Assembly (NCBI GenBank): GCA_015487255.1 | Contig: WFQA01000226.1 | Location: 1-18,334, forward strand | DNA from: Paracoccaceae bacterium | GTDB taxonomy: Bacteria > Pseudomonadota > Alphaproteobacteria > Rhodobacterales > Rhodobacteraceae | Length of the DNA stretch: 18,334 nucleotides | Direction of reading: 5' to 3' | In this document: one piece after another, positions 14,004-18,334 of the stretch | Layout of the letters: every line of letters starts with the position of its first letter | Position numbering within the stretch: position 1 is the stretch's first letter | The notes under the pieces: model-generated | Seen by the model: only the letters and a program-made list of their open reading frames with translations | Told to the model about the DNA's origin: nothing | The model's database searches: none | Made by a program: the position numbers and the translations under genes

Positions 14004-15056
14004 TTATTCAATAACCGTCATCTGGTGGCCAACATCATCAATCTCGAACTGGCTGACCAGCGAGAGATCATCCTGCCGGATAATCTTCATCACCGCCTCG
14101 TCTGACGAGCTGACATAGGCCAGCCCGGTGCCGGGGATGGTGGTCAGGTGATAAGGCGATGGTCCCATCGCCTGTTTGCTGACCTCACCGCTGGCCAGAT
14201 CCACCATGGCGACGTTGTCGCCATCACGCTCGGCCACCAGCAATGCGCTGCCATCCTCGGAAAGGTCCAACCCGTGCAGGCGCTCGCCAATCGGGTAGGT
14301 GTCCACCACCGCGCCCGTGGCCAGAGCAATTGCGCTAACCGTGCCATCGTCGTTATTGTTGACGTATAGCATGGCCCCGTCGGGGGAGAGCACCATGTGC
14401 TCCGGCGCTGCCCCGGTGGTAATGGTTTTTTGCACCATCCAGTGCTGGGTGCTGATTACCGCGATGTTATTATCGCCCGCATTGCTCACATAAAGCGTGG
14501 CGCTATCGGGGCCGAAGGCCATGTAATTGGGCAAAGAGCCGGTTTTGATGGTATTCACCTCGTAGGTTTGCAGGTCAATCACGCTCACCGCGCCATAAGC
14601 GGGCTGGGTCAGGGCTGCAAAGCGACCATCAGGGGAGACGGTGGCGTGGTGCACCGCACCGGGCACATCAACCGTGCGGACCAATTCACCGTTATCGGCC
14701 CGCAAGATGGAAACCGGGCTGACCATGGCCGGGCCATCACCCGCATTTTCCTCACTGGCCGCATGGTGCACCGCGTGGTCCTCGGCGCTCATCGCCTCGG
14801 GTTTTGGCACGGCCTCGGCCCCCGGTTCGCGCTCGCTAAAGCTGCCGGCGATCAGGAACTGGCCATCGGGGGTGGCGGCAAGGCCGTGCACTGCTTCCAG
14901 CCCGGTAAATTCATTGGTGATCTCACCGGTGGCGGCATCAACCACCTGAATTTTACCGGCATTGCCGACGGGAATATAAACCATCGGTTGCGCCAAAGCC
15001 GAGGTCGCCAGAAAAGTAGCCAATGCACCGGCCAGAGTTAGGGATTTGGTAAACAT
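14004..15056 (-). CDS. Periplasmic YVTN/YncE-like beta-propeller protein
   Basis: The 350-residue protein has a clear signal peptide (MFTKSLTLAGALATFLATSALA, cleavage near residue 22). It then shows repeated propeller blades with the patterns VSPDGRFAAL, FGPDSATLYVSNAGDNNIAVI, LSPDGAMLYVNNNDDGTVSAI and LSEDGSALLVAERDGDNVAMV, i.e. the YVTN beta-propeller family. Between the first two blades there is a loop of about 35 residues (about 76-111) rich in His, Glu and Asp (His94, His97, His98), which could bind a metal. YncE-like proteins are periplasmic scaffolds and NirF-type relatives serve in nitrite reductase maturation; no enzymatic motif is visible here. GGAG precedes the ATG. It is the last gene of a three-gene unit under an FNR-type site. 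Confidence 0.85.
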   Translation of the reverse strand: MFTKSLTLAGALATFLATSALAQPMVYIPVGNAGKIQVVDAATGEITNEFTGLEAVHGLAATPDGQFLIAGSFSEREPGAEAVPKPEAMSAEDHAVHHAASEENAGDGPAMVSPVSILRADNGELVRTVDVPGAVHHATVSPDGRFAALTQPAYGAVSVIDLQTYEVNTIKTGSLPNYMAFGPDSATLYVSNAGDNNIAVISTQHWMVQKTITTGAAPEHMVLSPDGAMLYVNNNDDGTVSAIALATGAVVDTYPIGERLHGLDLSEDGSALLVAERDGDNVAMVDLASGEVSKQAMGPSPYHLTTIPGTGLAYVSSSDEAVMKIIRQDDLSLVSQFEIDDVGHQMTVIE

Positions 15057-15070
15057 GTTGTTTCTCCATT

Positions 15071-15102
15071 AAAAAGGTATGCCCGGCCCGTGTGGGGCCG
15101 GG
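15071..15102 (-). terminator. Intercistronic hairpin between the SHOCT and beta-propeller genes
   Basis: CCCGGCCC and GGGCCGGG form a perfect 8 bp stem with loop of 5 nt. On the minus strand a T5 tract follows, but 6 nt later than ideal and immediately before the beta-propeller ribosome site. It is more likely a processing or attenuation element than a full stop. Confidence 0.35.
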
Positions 15103-15128
15103 GCAGGGCGTGCCTGCATTATGTTGGG

Positions 15129-15437
15129 TTAGCCTTTAAGCGCTTTGCGGCGCTTGGCATATTCGGCTTCATCGATCTCGCCGCTGGCAAAACGCTCATC
15201 GAGGATATCGATGGCGCGATTGCCTTGCGCTTGCCCGCCAAAACCGGCGAGGCGCAGCGCAAAGATAACAGCGGCAATGATCAGGCCAAAGAACAGGATC
15301 ATCATCAGCGGGCCAAAGAACCAGCCGCCATATCCCATGCCACTTCCCATGTAGTTATAGCCATCCTGCCCGGCCAATAGTTGCACGGGGGCAGCCACAG
15401 CCAGTAAAGCGGGGAGGGTTTTATAGAACAGTTTCAT
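15129..15437 (-). CDS. Small membrane protein with C-terminal SHOCT domain
   Basis: The 102-residue protein has an N-terminal signal or anchor helix (residues 5-22), a Gly/Tyr/Met-rich segment (24-39, DGYNYMGSGMGYGGWF), a second strong transmembrane helix (about 43-64), and a SHOCT domain at 75-102 (AIDILDERFASGEIDEAEYAKRRKAL). SHOCT modules are short helical pairs often found at the cytoplasmic end of small membrane proteins and thought to mediate oligomerisation. The ATG at 15437 is preceded by AGGAG. It sits between the Cys/His-containing small protein and the beta-propeller, in one transcription unit. The Met/Tyr-rich region is compatible with metal handling but this is inference. Confidence 0.85.
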   Translation of the reverse strand: MKLFYKTLPALLAVAAPVQLLAGQDGYNYMGSGMGYGGWFFGPLMMILFFGLIIAAVIFALRLAGFGGQAQGNRAIDILDERFASGEIDEAEYAKRRKALKG

Positions 15438-15492
15438 AGTGTTCTCCTATTGTTTGAATTCAGATAAGCGGCGCATGCCGCCGGTGCTGGCT

Positions 15493-15858
15493 TCAGGCAA
15501 TAGGCGGGTGGAAAGGTGGCGTTGGCGCGCGGCTTTTGGCCAGCGGCACCGGGGCGATCTCCAGTCTGGAGAGCAGAATCTCGGTAAACTCAAGGTTTTG
15601 CAAGCCGCTCAACACGGCGGTGCAGGGGGCCATTTGCGGGCAGATATTGCCGGGCGATTTCTGGTGATCGGCATGGGGGGTGGCCCCCATATTTGCCATC
15701 GCCATTTCAAGCATCGGGCTGGCATCGGGGGGGGCGGCCATATGGGCGCGCATCGCCACCGGGTTGAAGCCGAGAGCAAAAAACAGCACAGCCGCCAGCA
15801 GCAGGCGGGTGACAAACCCAAAACCCCTTATCGCCGAATTGTTGCTGCGCTCACGCAT
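15493..15858 (-). CDS. Small secreted or membrane-anchored protein with His/Met/Cys-rich core, unknown function
   Basis: The 121-residue product starts with a basic N-terminus and one hydrophobic helix (about 16-36), acting as signal peptide or anchor. The segment 38-82 is rich in Met and His and contains two Cys (Cys73 and Cys79 in NICPQMAPC), a possible metal or disulfide site. The C-terminus is proline-rich (PTPPFHPPIA). It is reminiscent of DUF2946-type small proteins found near copper-related genes, but I cannot assign it securely. The ribosome site AAGGAGGAG is strong and directly before the ATG at 15858. It is the first gene after the FNR-type box and leads the unit with the SHOCT and propeller genes. 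Confidence 0.7.
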   Translation of the reverse strand: MRERSNNSAIRGFGFVTRLLLAAVLFFALGFNPVAMRAHMAAPPDASPMLEMAMANMGATPHADHQKSPGNICPQMAPCTAVLSGLQNLEFTEILLSRLEIAPVPLAKSRAPTPPFHPPIA

Positions 15859-15878
15859 GGCTCCTCCTTTGCCATCTG

Positions 15879-15884
15879 TCTATA
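15879..15884 (-). promoter_or_regulatory. Candidate -10 element of the FNR-type promoter
   Basis: TATAGA on the minus strand matches four of six -10 consensus bases. With a start site 6-9 nt downstream, the FNR-type box is centred about 38.5 to 41.5 bp upstream of transcription start, as in class II activated promoters that lack a good -35. Confidence 0.5.
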
Positions 15885-15903
15885 GGGATAGATGGGGATG
15901 GCT

Positions 15904-15917
15904 TTGATCTGGGTCAA
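15904..15917 (-). promoter_or_regulatory. FNR/CRP-family binding site (FnrL/Dnr-like box)
   Basis: The minus strand reads TTGACCCAGATCAA, fitting the TTGAY-N4-ATCAA consensus of FNR, FnrL, Anr and Dnr regulators. It lies 45 bp upstream of the start of the 121-residue protein gene and 27 bp after the stop of the codA-like gene, so it most plausibly controls the three-gene unit that follows. Confidence 0.78.
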
Positions 15918-15944
15918 CCGGGGGGGATATAATTTTTCGCGACA

Positions 15945-17222
15945 TTATGGCGCGTAATCCGCCGGGTTCACCACTGCCGGGCGGCCCTTTAGCGCCAGTT
16001 TTGAAACCTGCGGCGCGGCACTGGCAATCACCTTACCGCCCCTGATAACCGCCAGCCTTGCGGGGCGCAGGCGGATGGCCTCGATCGGGTCGGCGGCTTG
16101 CAGCAGCACCATATCCGCCTTGCAGCCCCTGGCCAGCCCATAGCCTTCCAACCCCATGATCCTGGCGGAATTTTCGGTAACCGCCTCAAAGCACCAGCGC
16201 ATATCATCGCGGCTGGAGAGCTGCCCCACATGCAGCCCCATATGGGCCACATCCAGCATATCCGCCTTGCCGAGCGAATACCACGGGTCCATCATGCAAT
16301 CCGAGCCAAAGCCTATGTTGATGCCCGCCGCGCGCAATTCCGGCACCCGGGTCTGGCCGCGCCGCTTGGGGTAGCTGTCATGCCGGCCTTGCAGCATGAT
16401 GTTGATCAACGGGTTGGGGATGGCATGCAGCCCGGCCTCGGCCATCAGCGGGATCAGCTTGGAGACATAATAATTATCCATCGAGTGCATCGAGGTCAGG
16501 TGCGAGCCAGCCACCCGCCCCTCAAGCCCCAGCCTTGTGGTCTCCTGCGCCAGCGTTTCCACATGGCGGCTCATCGGGTCGTCGCTTTCATCGCAATGCA
16601 TATCGACCATCAACCCCCGCGCCGCGGCCAGCTCACACAGGTATCTGACCGAGGCCGCCCCATCAGCCATGCTGCGCTCGAAATGCGGAATGCCGCCGAC
16701 CACATCCACCCCCATGTCCAGCGCCCGGTTCAGGTTTTGCTTGGCGGTCGGGGCCCGAAACACCCCGTCTTGCGGAAAGGCAACCAGTTGCAGGTCAAGA
16801 TAAGGTGCCACCTGCCGGCGCACCTCAAGCAGCGCCTCGACCCCTTTCAGCTCATCATCGCAAATATCCACATGCGAGCGGATGGCACCAATCCCCATGG
16901 CAACCGCCAAATCACAATAGCGCAGGGCGCGGCTGATGATCTCGTCAACCGTTTGCACCGGCTTCAGCTCACCCCAAAGCGCGATCCCCTCCAGCAGGGT
17001 GCCCGAGCTGTTGAGCCGCGGATTGCCCAGTGAAAGCGTGGCATCCATATGGAAATGCGGGTCAACAAAAGGCGGGGCGACAAGCTGGCCAGCGGCGTCG
17101 ATCACGGTTTTCGCCTCAGCATCAATCCCGCGCTCGACCGCCACGATCAACCCGCCTTTGCAGGCGATGTCCATATTGCTCCGGCCATCCGGCAGGGTTG
17201 CGTTTTTAAGCAAAAACTCCAT
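15945..17222 (-). CDS. codA: CodA-family cytosine / 5-methylcytosine deaminase
   Basis: This amidohydrolase deaminates a pyrimidine base to ammonia and the matching 2,4-dioxopyrimidine in the cytoplasm. The start at 17222 gives 425 residues (E. coli CodA 427) and shares one base with the permease stop (TGATG). The metal and catalytic residues are all present at a constant offset of 5 from E. coli: His56 and His58 (HFH), His209, Glu212 (HCDE), His241 and Asp308. Gln151 in AFPQ matches the pyrimidine-binding Gln156. However, the residue equivalent to E. coli Asp314 is Cys309 (GSDCMMDPWY). That change opens space at C5 of the base and was, as I recall, the hallmark of bacterial 5-methylcytosine deaminases. 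Coupling to a nucleobase/nucleoside-type ABC permease supports salvage or catabolism of an imported base. Confidence 0.93.
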   Translation of the reverse strand: MEFLLKNATLPDGRSNMDIACKGGLIVAVERGIDAEAKTVIDAAGQLVAPPFVDPHFHMDATLSLGNPRLNSSGTLLEGIALWGELKPVQTVDEIISRALRYCDLAVAMGIGAIRSHVDICDDELKGVEALLEVRRQVAPYLDLQLVAFPQDGVFRAPTAKQNLNRALDMGVDVVGGIPHFERSMADGAASVRYLCELAAARGLMVDMHCDESDDPMSRHVETLAQETTRLGLEGRVAGSHLTSMHSMDNYYVSKLIPLMAEAGLHAIPNPLINIMLQGRHDSYPKRRGQTRVPELRAAGINIGFGSDCMMDPWYSLGKADMLDVAHMGLHVGQLSSRDDMRWCFEAVTENSARIMGLEGYGLARGCKADMVLLQAADPIEAIRLRPARLAVIRGGKVIASAAPQVSKLALKGRPAVVNPADYAP

Positions 17223-18163
17223 CAGCGTTGCCCCTTGAACCACGGTTTCAGCAATGCGCGCGGGTAATCCGCCCGCCGCGCCACGATCACCAGCGCCACG
17301 ATAGACAACACATAAGGCGCCATCAAGAACACCTGCGAGGGCACCATCGCCCCGACCTGGGTTTGCAGCCGCACCTGAAACGCGTCAAACGCGCCAAACA
17401 GCAGCGCCCCGAGCAGCGCCTTTTTGGGCTGCCAACTGGCAAAGATCACCAGCGCAATCGCGATCCAGCCCCGGCCGTTGACCATGCCAAAGAAAAACGA
17501 ATCAAAGGCAGACATGGTCAAAAACGCCCCGCCAAGCGCCATCAGCGCAGAGCCGGCCATCACCGCGCCGATGCGCAGGGCATAAACCGAAAGCCCCTGC
17601 GCATCTGCTGCATCCGGGTTATCACCCACCGCCCTGATCGCCAGCCCGAGCGGCGTGCGCTCCAGCACCCACCAGACCAGCAGCACCATGAAAAGCGCCA
17701 GCCATGTCATCGCGGTTTGTTGCGAAAGCACCGGGCCGATGAAGGGAATATCGGCAATGAACGGAATCTCGATCGGCCTGAACGGCTCGATGCGCGGCGG
17801 CGAGGAAACATCGGGCAGGGCGGTGCGATAGGCAAAATAGCTCACCGAGGTTGCCAGCATGGTGATCCCCAGCCCCGAAACATGCTGCGAAAGCCCCAGC
17901 GGCACGGTCAATATAGCATGGATAAGCCCAAAAAACGCCCCGACCGAGGCCGCCACCAGCAAGCCCCCCCAAAGCCCGGCCCCGAGCCAGACCGCCATCC
18001 AGCCCGCCATGGCTCCGGCCACGAATATGCCTTCGATCCCAAGGTTGAGCACGCCAGATTTTTCACAGATCAGCGCGCCCAGCACCCCGAATATCAGCGG
18101 CGTGGCGATGCGCAGGCTTGCGGCCCAGAAGCTGTCACTGAGCAGAATGTTGAGAATATCCAT
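17222..18163 (-). CDS. BMP/nucleoside-type ABC transporter permease, second subunit
   Basis: The 313-residue inner-membrane protein matches the permease family that works with BMP (PnrA-like) binding proteins to import nucleosides or nucleobases. Recognisable features are GALICEKSGVLNLGIEGIF near residues 27-45, GLSQHVSGLGITML, the cytoplasmic loop ERTPLGLAIRAVGDNPDAAD (the transmission helix contacting the ATPase), and a C-terminal GRGWIAIALVIFASWQP followed by the last helices. The ATG at 18163 is used because it overlaps the preceding stop as TAATG and fits the family start; the open frame continues upstream without support. It is translationally coupled both to the upstream permease and to the deaminase. 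Confidence 0.92.
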   Translation of the reverse strand: MDILNILLSDSFWAASLRIATPLIFGVLGALICEKSGVLNLGIEGIFVAGAMAGWMAVWLGAGLWGGLLVAASVGAFFGLIHAILTVPLGLSQHVSGLGITMLATSVSYFAYRTALPDVSSPPRIEPFRPIEIPFIADIPFIGPVLSQQTAMTWLALFMVLLVWWVLERTPLGLAIRAVGDNPDAADAQGLSVYALRIGAVMAGSALMALGGAFLTMSAFDSFFFGMVNGRGWIAIALVIFASWQPKKALLGALLFGAFDAFQVRLQTQVGAMVPSQVFLMAPYVLSIVALVIVARRADYPRALLKPWFKGQR

Positions 18164-18334
18164 TACGCGCCCCCCTTGCCGGTGCGGATGATGCGATAAC
18201 GGGCAACAAACCCGCCAACCAGCACGCAAATCAGCGACATCGCCACCACCAGATCAGCCAGATAGCTCGAAACCCCCATCGCCCGGCTCATAGTATCGGC
18301 TCCGACAAAAACACTGGCGATAAACAGCGCCGCC
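18163..18334 (-). CDS. BMP/nucleoside-type ABC transporter permease, first subunit (C-terminal fragment)
   Basis: The frame is open at the right edge of the window; the last 56 or so residues are visible. The segment LFIASVFVGADTMSRAMGVS, then YLADLVVAMSLICVLVGGF, then a basic tail (ARYRIIRTGKGGA) matches the C-terminus of the larger permease that pairs with the following subunit in this transporter class. Its TAA stop overlaps the next ATG (TAATG). The binding protein and ATPase genes are expected further right, outside the window. Confidence 0.85.
   Translation of the reverse strand, partial: AALFIASVFVGADTMSRAMGVSSYLADLVVAMSLICVLVGGFVARYRIIRTGKGGA

Noticed and set aside
16098..17033. Long plus-strand frame opposite the deaminase (311 codons)
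   Set aside because: Antisense to a complete amidohydrolase with all catalytic residues; His/Arg/Gln-rich composition is typical of shadow frames.
1..18334. CRISPR array, prophage, integrase or toxin-antitoxin pair
   Set aside because: I looked for regularly spaced repeats and for such proteins in all frames and saw none apart from the transposase remnant.

Overview
The window looks like chromosomal DNA of an alphaproteobacterium, most likely a Rhodobacterales/Roseobacter-type organism. This is inferred from GC-rich coding DNA, a glycine betaine type ABC transporter, TadE/F/G pilus genes, the tkt/zapA neighbourhood and an FNR-type site. No 16S gene is present to confirm it. Almost all genes lie on the minus strand. 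The exceptions are the truncated oxidoreductase at the left edge, one tRNA, one short-chain dehydrogenase and a two-gene zapA unit.

Layout from left to right. 1-597 is the end of an FAD-dependent, sulfide:quinone oxidoreductase-like gene. It converges on purM-purN (610-2249, minus), two steps of purine synthesis whose genes overlap by 4 bp. A CAT-anticodon tRNA (2364-2440, plus), probably tRNA-Ile2, is squeezed between purM and a three-gene TadG/TadE/TadE-like pilus cluster (2444-4923, minus). Next is a quaternary-amine ABC transporter, proX-proW-proV (5147-8136, minus). It has a strong hairpin terminator between proX and proW, and an operator-like palindrome upstream of proX. A lone short-chain dehydrogenase (8456-9145, plus) follows.

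The centre carries central carbon metabolism: tkt, a 47-residue membrane protein and pgk (9257-12727, minus). Divergent from tkt is a coiled-coil gene overlapping zapA (12886-13471, plus). Directly after the zapA stop codon is a decayed, internally deleted IS5-family insertion sequence (about 13472-13832). It occupies the place where 6S RNA is commonly found in other proteobacteria.

The right third holds two minus-strand units. One is a three-gene unit (14004-15858): a Cys/His/Met-containing secreted or membrane protein, a SHOCT-domain membrane protein and a periplasmic YVTN beta-propeller with a His-rich insert. It is preceded by a near-consensus FNR/CRP-type box at 15904-15917. The other (15945 to the right edge) is a CodA-family deaminase coupled to two permeases of the BMP/nucleoside ABC type. 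The deaminase keeps all catalytic residues of E. coli cytosine deaminase, but has Cys at the position of E. coli Asp314, a change associated with 5-methylcytosine deamination.

The observations most worth following are this deaminase-transporter unit, the FNR-controlled three-gene envelope unit, and the IS remnant fused to the end of zapA.
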